Notes: generated by a model not told the origin, from the sequence alone. DNA of 64,000 nt from Amycolatopsis roodepoortensis (GCF_014873915.1 NZ_JADBEJ010000001.1:558001-622000); one strand, 5' to 3'. Counted from the stretch's first letter, positions 25,376 to 34,430 are shown. Numbers and translations: made by a program.

Positions 25376-26865
25376 AACCGCACGACATGGGAACGTTGTT
25401 CGACGAATGCGCGCGCACGCGGACGACGGTGCGCCTCGACCGGCCCTTCGACATCGCGCCCGAGCGCGGAACCGTCCACTCGGTCGCCGGGCTCGCGGAA
25501 CTGGTGCGGGACGCGGCGGGATGGCTGTCCGAAGCCGGTGTGCGGCCGGGGGACCGGGTCGCCATCGTCAAGCGGAACCACTGGGACTACGACCTGCTGG
25601 CGTGCGCCGTCGCGCGGCTGGGGGCGGTCGCGGCGAAGCTGTCCGGGCACCTGCCGGACGACACGCTGGAAGTCCTGCTGAAACGGCTGGACGCCGCGGT
25701 CGTGGTCACCGACCGGCCGTCGCCGCGCGCTGACCGCGTCCTGCCCATCGACGGTTTCGCCGCCGCCCCGCCGCCAGAGCCGTACCGGAGGCACCCCGAC
25801 GAACCGCTGCTCATCTGCCATACGTCGGGGACGACCGGGACACCGAAGCTGGTGGTCCACACGACGCGGACGATCATCGACCGGCTGGCCCGGCCGGAGG
25901 CGATCCGCTGGCCCGTCCTCGGCGTCCGGCGTGACGACGTGCTGGGCAACGCCAGCGCCTACGCGCACGGCCGGACCTTCTGCTGGACGGCGTCGGCGCT
26001 GTGCCTCGCTCCCCGGGAGATCGTGATCGTGAGCGATCCCGCTTCGGCGGAGCGGGTGTTCGGACGGCATCGGCCGACGGTCATCGAGGCACTCCCGTCG
26101 ACCTTCGTGCGCTGGCGGCCGCTCGCGCGTTCACCGGAGAACCCGTTCCACCGGGTGCGGCGGTTCGTCAGCACCTACGACGCCGTGCATCCACCGGTGA
26201 TCAGGACCATGCTGAACGCCACCCGCCACAACCGTCCACTGTGGATGGAGGGCTGGGGACAATCGGAAACCGGCCCCCTCTCGTTCCGGTTCTTCACCCG
26301 GCGCACCGTGCGGGCGACGCGGGACATCGGCAGGCCGCTGCCCGGTCTCGCCAGGCTGCGGGTCGTCGATCCGGAGACCATCGAGCCGGTCCCGCGAGGC
26401 ACACCGGGGCTTCTCCTGGCACGCACTCGGGCTCGCTGCGTGGCCTACGTGGGTGAACAGGACCGCTGGGCGGCCAAGGCGCACGGATCGTGGTGGAACA
26501 CCGGTGATCTCGGCGTGGTGAGCCGGACCGGCGCGGTGACGTTGCTGGACCGGGAGGTCGACAGCGTCCCCGGGCTGAGCTGTCTCTCGGTGGAGGACGC
26601 GATCGAGGACCGGCTTCCGGCCATCGCCGAATGCGTCGTGCTTTCCGCGGCGGGACGGGCGCCGATCCCGGTCGTCGTGACCGACACCGGACTGGATCCG
26701 GCGCGGTGGCGGGCCGCCGTGGCCGATCTGCCGCCGATGGGGGAGCCGGTGACGCTCGCGTGGGACGACGTCCCGCGCACCGGAACCGGGAAGGTGCGGC
26801 GGCTGGAACTGCTGGAGCGGCTGACCGGGACGGCCGCCACGAACGGATCGGGAAGGTGGACGTGA
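25372..26865 (+). CDS. AMP-dependent acyl/aryl ligase (first of two)
   Basis: 497 residues. P-loop-like A3 motif CHTSGTTGTPKLVVH near 158-172, the WGQSETGPL aromatic-acid A5-like region near 302, GSWWNTGDLG near 372, and the C-terminal A10 Lys in RTGTGKVRRLEL near 476. This is the ANL superfamily: it activates a carboxylic acid as acyl-AMP and usually passes it to CoA. No carrier protein is encoded in the operon, so a CoA ester or direct acyl transfer is expected. The ATG at 25372 overlaps the preceding stop. Confidence 0.87.
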   Translation: MKPHDMGTLFDECARTRTTVRLDRPFDIAPERGTVHSVAGLAELVRDAAGWLSEAGVRPGDRVAIVKRNHWDYDLLACAVARLGAVAAKLSGHLPDDTLEVLLKRLDAAVVVTDRPSPRADRVLPIDGFAAAPPPEPYRRHPDEPLLICHTSGTTGTPKLVVHTTRTIIDRLARPEAIRWPVLGVRRDDVLGNASAYAHGRTFCWTASALCLAPREIVIVSDPASAERVFGRHRPTVIEALPSTFVRWRPLARSPENPFHRVRRFVSTYDAVHPPVIRTMLNATRHNRPLWMEGWGQSETGPLSFRFFTRRTVRATRDIGRPLPGLARLRVVDPETIEPVPRGTPGLLLARTRARCVAYVGEQDRWAAKAHGSWWNTGDLGVVSRTGAVTLLDREVDSVPGLSCLSVEDAIEDRLPAIAECVVLSAAGRAPIPVVVTDTGLDPARWRAAVADLPPMGEPVTLAWDDVPRTGTGKVRRLELLERLTGTAATNGSGRWT

Positions 26866-27647
26866 CCACGGCCTACGTCTTCGACAACCACAGCGATCAC
26901 GCGACCGAGCAGCATCGGTGCCTCTCCGAGGCGTACGACCCGGTCACTTTCGCGCGGCTGGAGCAGACCGGCGTGCGAGAGGGCTGGTCCTGCCTCGAAG
27001 TCGGGGCGGGCGGCAGCGGCGTCGCGCGGTGGCTCGCCGCCAGGGTGGCGCCGACCGGGGTGGTGCTGGCGACCGACATCAAACCCGATCACATCGAGCC
27101 GGAGCCGGGAATGACCGTCCTCCGGCACGACGTCGTCCACGATCCGTTGCCGGGCGGCGAGTTCGACCTCGTCCACGCCCGCCTGGTCCTGCAGCATCTG
27201 CCGGAGCGGGAGGCCGTCCTCCGGAAGCTGGCGCGGGCGCTAAAACCGGGCGGCTGGATGCAGATCGACGAGTTCGACATCTCCTACGGTCCGGTGCTGC
27301 TCGCCCCCGACGCCCGCGCGGCGAGTGTCTACGAGAAGTTTCTGGCGGCCAAGGAAAGGACGTTCAAGACCGCGGGCGGGGACGGGACCTGGGGCCGCCG
27401 GGTCGCCGCCTCGATGGCCGACGCGGGCCTGGTCGACGTCGACCCGGTACCCCTGATCTTCCCGTGGCGGGCGGGTTCGCCCGGTCTGCGGCTGCTGATC
27501 CACCACACCCATCATCTGCGCGACCGGTTGCTCGCCGCGGGGATGACCGACGGCGAACTCGCCGAGGTGCGTGCGGTCATGGCGGATCCGGGGTTCCGGG
27601 CCTCGTCGTGTGTGCTGTACTCCGTGCAGGGAAGGCGTCCCGAATGA
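26862..27647 (+). CDS. Class I SAM-dependent methyltransferase (second of two in operon)
   Basis: 261 residues from the GTG at 26862, which overlaps the ligase stop (GTGA) and follows GGGAAGG; a GTG two codons upstream is possible. Motif I CLEVGAGGSGVARWLAAR near 45-62, acidic loop VLATDIKPDH, and VHARLVLQHLPEREAVLRKLARALKPGGWM are typical of small-molecule methyltransferases. The sequence has little in common with the other methyltransferase of the operon, so two methyl groups or two acceptors are likely. Confidence 0.87.
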   Translation: MTTAYVFDNHSDHATEQHRCLSEAYDPVTFARLEQTGVREGWSCLEVGAGGSGVARWLAARVAPTGVVLATDIKPDHIEPEPGMTVLRHDVVHDPLPGGEFDLVHARLVLQHLPEREAVLRKLARALKPGGWMQIDEFDISYGPVLLAPDARAASVYEKFLAAKERTFKTAGGDGTWGRRVAASMADAGLVDVDPVPLIFPWRAGSPGLRLLIHHTHHLRDRLLAAGMTDGELAEVRAVMADPGFRASSCVLYSVQGRRPE

Positions 27648-29014
27648 TCACCGAGGTGGACGCCGTGACCGTCGCGGGTCCGGTCGGCCTGCCGCTGGCC
27701 GGCGAGCTCGACGTGCAGGCGGCCTGCGGGATCATGCACGTACACGGCCGGCGCTTCGGCAGGCCGACCCCGCTCGGACTCGACTACGCGTCCATCCTCG
27801 CTGCGGAACTCGCCGAACTGGGCGGCGTCGCGGTAGGGCTCGCTCGTGACCGGGGTATCCCGCTGCGCGGCGTGTCCACTTCGCTGGCGCAGGCGGCTTT
27901 GCTGGCGGTTTCCCAATACCTGGCCGCGGCGACGGCCGAAGACGACCATACCGAGGACTTCTTCCCCGGTGGGCCGCCGTTCCGCTCGGCCGACGGCGTC
28001 GCCTACGAGATCGAGACTCTCGATCCCGCGGTGTGGCAACGGTTCTGGCGGGAACTCGGTGTCGAGGGCCGGGTGATCTCCACCGCCTGGCGGCCCTTCG
28101 TGCAGCGCTTCGCGACCGCGACCTGCCCACTGCCGCCGGCGCTGCTCGACGCGCTCGCGAAACGCCCGATCGTGGCGGTGGAGCGGATCGCAGTCCGGAC
28201 CGGGATGACGCTGGTGAGGGTGGCGGATCGGAGGTTCGACCGGCTGCCCGCGTTCGTGGTGAGCGGGCTGGGCCGCGGGCACCGGCCCGCCCGGCCGTCG
28301 ATGCCGCTGCCGTTGTCCGGTCTGGTGGTGCTCGAATCCTGCCGCCGGGTACAGGGGCCGCTGGCCGGGCACCTGCTGCGGCTGCTCGGCGCCACGGTGC
28401 TGCGGATCGAGCCGCCGGGTGGGGATCCGCTGCGGTGGGTCCCGCCGATCGCCGGTGACGCGTCGGCCAGATTCCGCGCGCTCAACGACGGCAAGGAGGT
28501 CATCGAGATCGACCTGAGCACCCGGGACGGCAGGGGTCATTTGCTCGACCTCGCCGTCGGGGCCGACGTGTTCCTGCACAACTGGGCGCCCGGAAAGGCC
28601 GGGCGGTGGTCGTTGAGCGCGCTCGACCTGGCGCGTGCCCGGCCGGGGATCCTGTACGCGCACGCGTCGGGCTGGGGCGCCGAGCTGGGGCCGGAACCGC
28701 CGGTGGGCACGGATTTCGTCGTGCAGGCCCACGCCGGCGTCTCGCCGTCGCTGATGACGATTGTCGACGTGTTCGGCGGGGTGGTCTGCGCGCACGGCAT
28801 CGTGACGGCACTGGCGCGCGGCGCGACGCGGGTCGACTCGTCGCTCCTGTCCGCGGCGAGCAGGCTCAACGCGGGTGCCCGGCGGCGCTGTGACCGTCCG
28901 TTGACCGTGCCGGTGTGCGACGACCTCACCGCGCTCGCCGTGGATCCCCGGTTCTCCCGCGCGCTGATCCACGACGACTGCGTCCTCGTCGCGTCGCCGT
29001 GGGAATTCACGTGA
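27644..29014 (+). CDS. CaiB/BaiF (class III) CoA-transferase-like protein with swapped halves
   Basis: 456 residues. Class III CoA-transferases normally begin with LxGvrVLElsr...GPfaaxlLaxlGAdVikvEpPgGGDp. Here that block (LSGLVVLESCRRVQGPL, then GATVLRIEPPGGDPLR) begins only near residue 223, and the usual catalytic Asp region (VGTDFVVQAHAGVSPSL) is near 355. Residues 25-200 (GIMHVHGRRFGRPTPLGLDYAS, VSTSLAQAALLAVSQYLAAAT, FRSADGVAYEIETLDPAVWQRF) resemble the part that normally follows the Asp. The order is thus second half then first half, as from a circular permutation or a doubled protein that lost its ends. Such enzymes move CoA between carboxylic acids. ATG overlaps the methyltransferase stop. 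Confidence 0.75.
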   Translation: MITEVDAVTVAGPVGLPLAGELDVQAACGIMHVHGRRFGRPTPLGLDYASILAAELAELGGVAVGLARDRGIPLRGVSTSLAQAALLAVSQYLAAATAEDDHTEDFFPGGPPFRSADGVAYEIETLDPAVWQRFWRELGVEGRVISTAWRPFVQRFATATCPLPPALLDALAKRPIVAVERIAVRTGMTLVRVADRRFDRLPAFVVSGLGRGHRPARPSMPLPLSGLVVLESCRRVQGPLAGHLLRLLGATVLRIEPPGGDPLRWVPPIAGDASARFRALNDGKEVIEIDLSTRDGRGHLLDLAVGADVFLHNWAPGKAGRWSLSALDLARARPGILYAHASGWGAELGPEPPVGTDFVVQAHAGVSPSLMTIVDVFGGVVCAHGIVTALARGATRVDSSLLSAASRLNAGARRRCDRPLTVPVCDDLTALAVDPRFSRALIHDDCVLVASPWEFT

Positions 29015-30474
29015 TGACCTGGGTTTCCGCGACCGGGGTGGTGCTGCGTGATCTCGTGCCCGCCGGGCTCCGCCGCGAATGGGTCCGATGTGGACACTGT
29101 CCGGACAGGGATCTGTACTCGCTTTTCGGCGAGCGGGTGCACGAGCATCCGCTTCGTACGGCGGTGATCGACGACGAAGGCTCGCTCGATTACGCGCGCT
29201 TGGACGCCGCGGCGCGGGAGCTGGCAGCGCGTTTGGCGGCCGCCGGATGCGGCTCCACGGAGATCGTCGGGGTGCGGGAACCCACCGGGCGGGCCTCGGT
29301 GGTCGCGGAGCTGGCCGTCCTCGCGCTCGGGGCCGTCGTGCTGCCGTTGCCGCCGGGCTCGGACGACCTCCTCGAACGCGCGCGTGTGCGGTTCGTCGTC
29401 GAGAACGGGCGGGTGGCGGGTGAATCGCGACGTGCGACGCGCATCGTCAGTCCGCATCCGGAGGCCCCGGCACGGATCCTGGTGTCGTCCGGCTCGGAGT
29501 CGGCGCCGAAGATGGTCGCCTATTCGCACAACGCCTTCGCCGGCGGGCGGGCGAACTACCTCCGTGCCGTCCACGGCGACACGAAGGTTCCCCGCGACCT
29601 CGTCCTGGTCTCGCCGACGTCGGGCTTCGGCTCGTTCGGGGTGCCGGTGACGCTGTGCCGGGTCGGCGGCACGCTGATCCTGGCGCGCCGCTTCGAGGCG
29701 GGCGCGGCGCTGCGACTGATCACCGAACACCGCCCGGCCCACGTGTTCGCCGTACCCGCGATGTGGCGGCGGATGGCCGACCATCCCGCCGCGGTGGACA
29801 CCACCGGGCTCGCGGCCATCGTGTCTAGCGGCGACACACTGCCTCCTTCGACGCTGGCCGCGTGCCGTGAGCGGTTCGGCGTCGAGATGATCGACGTCTA
29901 CGGTTCGTCCGACGGCGTCAACTGTCATACGACGGAACCGGAGAACGGGGTGGGCGTACCGGACCCCGCGGTATGCGAGATCCGGATCGTCGACGGCGAA
30001 ATCCACGCCCGGGGCCCGATGACCCCACTGTGCTACGTCGCCGCGCCGGAACTGGACGCCGCGTACCGGCCCGACGGCGGCTGGGTGCGGACCGGAGACA
30101 ACGGCCGCTTCGACGAGCGCGGCAGGCTCCACGTCACCGGCCGGAGCAAACGCGTGGTGATCCGCGGCGGGTACACGATCAGCCCGGCGGAGGTGGAGCG
30201 CACGCTCGGCGAACATCCCGCGATCAGGGAGGTCGCCTGTGTCGCGGTACCGGACGCCGAACTGGGGGAACGGCTCTGCGCCTGCGTGGCGCCCCGGAAC
30301 GGCCACTCGCCGACGCTGCCCGAGCTGACCGCGTTCCTCACCGCCAACGGCCTCGCCGTGCGGAAGCTGCCGGAATTCCTGGTGACCCTTCCCGAGCTTC
30401 CGCTGGGCCGCACCGGCAAGACGTGCCACCGAACGCTGGCGGATCTCGCGGTCCGCCTGCACCGGAGTACGTGA
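29014..30474 (+). CDS. AMP-dependent ligase (second of two), last gene of the plus operon
   Basis: 486 residues. ANL-superfamily fold with a deviating P-loop (ILVSSGSESAPKMVAYSH near 150-167), an A5-like YGSSDGVNCHTTE near 308, GGWVRTGDNGRF near 355, RSKRVVIRGGYTISPAEVE near 380 and A10 Lys in LGRTGKTCHR near 471. About 35 extra N-terminal residues carry Cys25 and Cys28 (CGHC). It likely activates a second acid or performs the final acyl transfer together with the CaiB-like protein encoded just before it (TGATG overlap). A GTG at 29011 is an equal start choice. Confidence 0.85.
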   Translation: MTWVSATGVVLRDLVPAGLRREWVRCGHCPDRDLYSLFGERVHEHPLRTAVIDDEGSLDYARLDAAARELAARLAAAGCGSTEIVGVREPTGRASVVAELAVLALGAVVLPLPPGSDDLLERARVRFVVENGRVAGESRRATRIVSPHPEAPARILVSSGSESAPKMVAYSHNAFAGGRANYLRAVHGDTKVPRDLVLVSPTSGFGSFGVPVTLCRVGGTLILARRFEAGAALRLITEHRPAHVFAVPAMWRRMADHPAAVDTTGLAAIVSSGDTLPPSTLAACRERFGVEMIDVYGSSDGVNCHTTEPENGVGVPDPAVCEIRIVDGEIHARGPMTPLCYVAAPELDAAYRPDGGWVRTGDNGRFDERGRLHVTGRSKRVVIRGGYTISPAEVERTLGEHPAIREVACVAVPDAELGERLCACVAPRNGHSPTLPELTAFLTANGLAVRKLPEFLVTLPELPLGRTGKTCHRTLADLAVRLHRST

Positions 30475-30570
30475 AGCCGCGCACGCGGACCGGTCCCACA
30501 GGCAGGCACTTCGGGTGACCGGTACGGAGACGTCGGAGAACATCGGCCTGGAATCCCGTGCCTGACCGGG

Positions 30571-31407
30571 TCACGGCGAGCGCCAGTCGTGAGCGGGGTA
30601 GGCCGTCCCCGCCTGGGCGCCCATCAACATCAGGCCGCCGTCCACGACGAGTGAAGCGCCGGTGATGTAACCGGCGGCGGGCCGCGCGAGGAACGCCACC
30701 GCCGCCGCGACCTCGTCGGCGTGCCCGGTCCGGCCGAGGGGGATACCGGGCCGTTCCTGCTCGCGAGGGTCCGCGTCGGTCTGCCCGGTCATCGGGGTGG
30801 AGATCTCACCGGGCGCGACGGAGTTCACCGTGATCCCGTGTTCCGCCAGTTCCAAGGCCAGCACCTGGGTGAGCGCGCCCGCGCCCGCCTTCGCCGCGCA
30901 GTACGGCGCCGCGCCCACGCGGGGAACGTGCTCGTGGACGCTGGTGATGGTGATGATCCGGCCGCCGTGCGCGGCGTCGACCATCTGCCGCGCCGCGCGC
31001 TGGGCGCAGAGGAACACCCCGTCGAGGTCGACGTCCAGCACCTGGCGCCAGCGGTCGTAGGGCATGTCGATCGCCCGTTCGGCGCTGCCCGTTCCCGCGC
31101 AGTTGACCAGGACGTCGATTCCGCCCAGGTCCTCGGCGAAGGCGTCGATGACACTTGCCGCGCCGGGCAGTTCCGTCAGGTCGAGCCGGCGTACGTGCGC
31201 CGCCACGCCGTGTTCGCGCACCTCGGCGGCGGTGGCTTCCGCGCCGTCCGCGTCGGAGTGATAGGTGATGCCGACGTCGAGACCGTCCTTGGCGAGGGCG
31301 ATGGCCACCGCGCGGCCGATCCCCGAATCGGAGCCGGTGACGACGGCCCGCCGAGGTGGTTCGGCCTCGGCAGGCAGCGGGGCGGGGGCGGCTTCATGAC
31401 CGTTCAC
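30571..31407 (-). CDS. Short-chain dehydrogenase/reductase
   Basis: 278 residues from the GTG at 31407, six bases after GGGAGAAG. The NAD(P)-binding motif VVTGSDSGIGRAVA lies near 22-35, the N-A-G motif in NCAGTGS near 105, the catalytic Ser in TITSVHEHVP and the YxxxK pair in YCAAKAGAG near 173-177. It ends with the classical SDR tail PAAGYITGASLVVDGGLML, typical of 3-oxoacyl-ACP reductase/glucose-dehydrogenase-like members. Convergent with the plus operon across 96 bases and divergent from the LigD gene. An upstream start at 31713 would add 102 residues of poor coding quality. Confidence 0.88.
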   Translation of the reverse strand: MNGHEAAPAPLPAEAEPPRRAVVTGSDSGIGRAVAIALAKDGLDVGITYHSDADGAEATAAEVREHGVAAHVRRLDLTELPGAASVIDAFAEDLGGIDVLVNCAGTGSAERAIDMPYDRWRQVLDVDLDGVFLCAQRAARQMVDAAHGGRIITITSVHEHVPRVGAAPYCAAKAGAGALTQVLALELAEHGITVNSVAPGEISTPMTGQTDADPREQERPGIPLGRTGHADEVAAAVAFLARPAAGYITGASLVVDGGLMLMGAQAGTAYPAHDWRSP

Positions 31408-31591
31408 GGCTTCTCCCTGGCACGGATCTCTCCACGACTCCTCTGTCCGTACCCCGTACGTCGAGGCCGAAACGATCTCGCGGGAACCCCACGAGGTGAT
31501 ACCGAGCGTTGTTAGGCCGTTCGGGTTACCGTCGACGCAGGCGGTCGGACGAGTGTGTTCGCCCTGGTCCGCTCGGTGACGGGAGCTCGTG

Positions 31592-33640
31592 ATGACGCGG
31601 AAGTCGGCAGGCGGCCGAGAGGAAGCGAGTACGCCTGAGTGGGTGGAACCGATGCTGGCCAAGCCGGACGGGGGCCGGCTGCGTGAGGGGCCGGAGTGGG
31701 CGTACGAGTACAAGCTCGACGGCTACCGGGCGTGCATGAGGATCGCCGCCGACGGCACCACGGTCCTGACCAGTCGCAACGGGATCGACTTCACCGACGA
31801 GTTCCCGTGTCTCGCCGGGGTCCTCACCGAGGCCTTGGACGGGCGGAGCGCCGTGCTGGACGGTGAGATCGTCGTCTACAACGACGCGGGACAGATCGAC
31901 TTCGGGATGCTGCAGGAGCGCCGCGGCCGCTACCAGACCCATCGCGGTTCCGTTCGCCGTGAGGAGCCGTTCGAGGACGTGCCGATCCGGTTCCTGGCCT
32001 TCGACCTGCTCCGGCTCGGGGGAGTCTCCTTGCTGGGCGAGCCGTATGAGGAGCGGCGCGGTCGGCTGACGCAACTCCCGATGCCGGACCCGTTCCGGGT
32101 CGAGGTGGTGCGGGGGTTCACCTTCACCGACCTCGCCGCCGACCGCCGGACTCCCCGGCATCTGCTAGAACATGTGAAGGCCAGTGGTCACGAAGGTCTG
32201 ATCGCGAAGCTCCGCACCGCCGCTTACACCCCGGGCCGCCGTAGCGACGCCTGGGCGAAACACCCGCTGATCCAGACGACCGAGGTGATCGTCTGCGGTT
32301 ACCGGCCGGGACAGGGGCGTCTGCACGGAAGGATGGGCGGGCTTCTGCTGGGCGCCCACGACCCGGACACCGGTGACCTGGTCTACCTCGGCGACGTCGG
32401 CACCGGGTTCACCGAAGCCGAACGCGGCCGCCTGCAGGGCAGGCTCGACACGCTGGAGCGGAAACGGCAGCCGTTCGCGGTCGCGCCGCCCCGGGCCGAC
32501 ACCGCGCGGGCGCATTGGGTGGAACCGGTGCTGGTGGGCGAGGTGGTGTTCCGGCAGTTCACCCGCGGCGCCGGCCGCCTGCGGCACACCTCGTGGCGGG
32601 GGCTGCGCGAGGACAAACGCCCCGCCGAGGTCCTGGCGCCGCGACGGGAAGTGCCTTCCGTCGCCGAACCTCGAACGGGCGACCACGCGAAGGCCGAACC
32701 GGCGATCGAGGAGCCGCCCGCGGCGCCACCGGCGCGGGGAACGAAGATCACCGTCCAGGCCGGGGAGCGGCGGCTGACACTGTCCAATCTGGACAAGGTG
32801 CTGTACCCGGACGGGTTCACCAAGGGTGAGGTCATCAACTACTACTCCCGGATCGCGCCGGTCCTGCTGCCGCATCTGGAGGGCCGCCCGGTGACGTTCA
32901 TCCGGTTTCCCGACGGCGTCGGCGGTGAACAGTTCTTCGAGAAGAACGTCCCGCACGGCGCACCCTCGTGGCTGCCGACCGTCCGGATCGCGCGCAGCGG
33001 CAGCCGCGGCACGGGGGAGCCGATCACGTATGCGTTGCTGGGCGAACTGGCGGCCGTGGTGTGGGCGGCGAACATGGCGGCCCTCGAACTCCACGTTCCA
33101 CAATGGACAGTCGGTGCCGACGGTGCCCGCCGTCCGCCGGACCGGCTGGTGTTCGATCTCGACCCCGGGCCGGGCACCTCGATCGTGCACTGCTGCCGCG
33201 TCGCCGAGCGACTGCACGACGCCCTGGCCGAGGACGGGTTGACCCCGCTGGCGAAGACGTCCGGCTCGAAGGGCATGCAGCTCTACTGCGCCATCACCAC
33301 CGGCGACCCCGCGGCGCCGTCGGCCTATGCCAAGAAACTCGCGCAACGCCTGGCCCGGGAAACGCCGGACCGGGTGACCGCCGTGATGGCCAAAGCCCAG
33401 CGGACCGGGCGGGTGTTCATCGACTGGTCCCAGAACAACCCCGCCAAGACCACGGTGGCCCCGTACTCGCTGCGCGGCCGCGACCACCCCACCGTCTCCA
33501 CCCCGCTCACCTGGGACGAAGTCCGCGCCTGCCGCCGCGCGACACAGCTGGTGTTCACCGCGGACGACGTGCTCGACCGCGTCGACGAACACGGTGACCT
33601 GCTCGCCGATCTCGACGTCACACGGGCGGCACTGCCTTAG
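31592..33640 (+). CDS. ligD: DNA ligase D-type protein: ATP-dependent ligase plus primase-polymerase domain
   Basis: 682 residues from the ATG at 31592 (GGGAG six bases upstream; a GTG at 31589 is alternative). The N-terminal ligase domain carries the nucleotidyl Lys in YEYKLDGYRACMR (about residue 41) and later motifs such as LDGEIVVYND and EGLIAKLRTAAYTPGRRSDAWAKH. After a Pro/Ala-rich linker (about 345-380) the archaeo-eukaryotic primase-like polymerase domain begins at LDKVLYPDGFTKGEVINYYSR and includes HVPQWT and LVFDLDPGPG (metal-binding Asp pair). The phosphoesterase domain found in many LigD proteins is absent. These enzymes join double-strand breaks with Ku. No ku gene is in this window. 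Confidence 0.9.
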   Translation: MTRKSAGGREEASTPEWVEPMLAKPDGGRLREGPEWAYEYKLDGYRACMRIAADGTTVLTSRNGIDFTDEFPCLAGVLTEALDGRSAVLDGEIVVYNDAGQIDFGMLQERRGRYQTHRGSVRREEPFEDVPIRFLAFDLLRLGGVSLLGEPYEERRGRLTQLPMPDPFRVEVVRGFTFTDLAADRRTPRHLLEHVKASGHEGLIAKLRTAAYTPGRRSDAWAKHPLIQTTEVIVCGYRPGQGRLHGRMGGLLLGAHDPDTGDLVYLGDVGTGFTEAERGRLQGRLDTLERKRQPFAVAPPRADTARAHWVEPVLVGEVVFRQFTRGAGRLRHTSWRGLREDKRPAEVLAPRREVPSVAEPRTGDHAKAEPAIEEPPAAPPARGTKITVQAGERRLTLSNLDKVLYPDGFTKGEVINYYSRIAPVLLPHLEGRPVTFIRFPDGVGGEQFFEKNVPHGAPSWLPTVRIARSGSRGTGEPITYALLGELAAVVWAANMAALELHVPQWTVGADGARRPPDRLVFDLDPGPGTSIVHCCRVAERLHDALAEDGLTPLAKTSGSKGMQLYCAITTGDPAAPSAYAKKLAQRLARETPDRVTAVMAKAQRTGRVFIDWSQNNPAKTTVAPYSLRGRDHPTVSTPLTWDEVRACRRATQLVFTADDVLDRVDEHGDLLADLDVTRAALP

Positions 33641-33660
33641 CTCGCGACCCGCCCCGCCTG

Positions 33661-33682
33661 AATGAACCGGCGATGAACCGGC
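33661..33682. promoter_or_regulatory. Two adjacent 11-base direct repeats
   Basis: AATGAACCGGC is followed without gap by GATGAACCGGC. Repeats spaced 11 bases apart are typical of OmpR/PhoP-family binding sites, and the same motif recurs at 45667-45699 and 53058-53090. Here it lies between convergent genes next to an orphan response regulator, where no promoter is expected, so function is doubtful. Confidence 0.3.
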
Positions 33683-33773
33683 GTCCGCCATCATCGAGAC
33701 GGTTCGCGGCCGGCGACCCCAGGCTCAGGAGACAGGTGACGAGTTGCGCGGCGATGACGTCCGGACGGCGAGG

Positions 33774-34430
33774 TCAGCCGATGCGGTAACCGGCCCTCGG
33801 CACCGTGGTGATCAGCGGCGGCTTCAGCAGTTTCCGCCGGAGGCTCGTCAGCAGGACGTCGAGAACGTTGGACGTCGGATCGGCCACCTCGTCCCAGCCC
33901 GCCCTGATGAGCTGATCACGGGAAACCGGACGGCCCGCGTTCTCCAGCAGGCAGCGCAGCACGGCGAATTCCGTACGGGTCAGGCTCAGGAGGACCCCGT
34001 CGCGCCGGACCTCGTGCCGGCCGGTGTCGAGTTCGAGGTCCGCGGCCCGCAGCACCGACGGCAGCGGGACCCGGCCACGACGGCAGAGGCTGCGCACCCG
34101 TGCCACCATTTCCGCGATGGCGAAAGGCTTTTCGAGATAGTCGTCGCCGCCTCGCCGCAAACCGGCGACGCGCTGATCGGGATCGCCCAGCGCGGTCAGG
34201 AACAGCACGGGGGTCGTCCATCCGGTGCCCCGTTTCCGCTCGACGTAGTCCAGCGCGTCGCCGCTGGGGAGCATCCGGTCGAACACGACACAGTCGTAGG
34301 CGTTGACGAACAGGGCCTCGTCGGCGGGGCGGAGATCGCCGACGGCGTCGACGGCGAAACCGGCGGAACGCAGGGACGAGTGCACAGACGACCGGAGCGC
34401 TTCGTCGTCTTCGATGACCAGGATCCGCAC
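33774..34430 (-). CDS. OmpR-family response regulator without adjacent kinase on its strand
   Basis: 218 residues. Receiver domain (1-115): acidic pair EDD at 7-9, phospho-acceptor Asp near 51 in CVVFDRMLPSGD, Thr in LFLTAL and Lys in YLEKPF. The C-terminal winged helix (about 125-218) shows LTRTEFAVLRCLLENAGRPVSRDQL and SNVLDVLLTSLRRKL, ending RAGYRIG. It is divergent from a second, clearly related OmpR regulator that is coupled to a histidine kinase. The two may be paralogues sharing or competing for that kinase. Confidence 0.9.
   Translation of the reverse strand: MRILVIEDDEALRSSVHSSLRSAGFAVDAVGDLRPADEALFVNAYDCVVFDRMLPSGDALDYVERKRGTGWTTPVLFLTALGDPDQRVAGLRRGGDDYLEKPFAIAEMVARVRSLCRRGRVPLPSVLRAADLELDTGRHEVRRDGVLLSLTRTEFAVLRCLLENAGRPVSRDQLIRAGWDEVADPTSNVLDVLLTSLRRKLLKPPLITTVPRAGYRIG

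Noticed and set aside
27644..30474. Inclusion of the CaiB-like and ligase genes in ordinary fatty-acid or carnitine metabolism
   Set aside because: They are coupled by base overlaps to methyltransferase, UbiA and aminotransferase genes, which points to a dedicated pathway.
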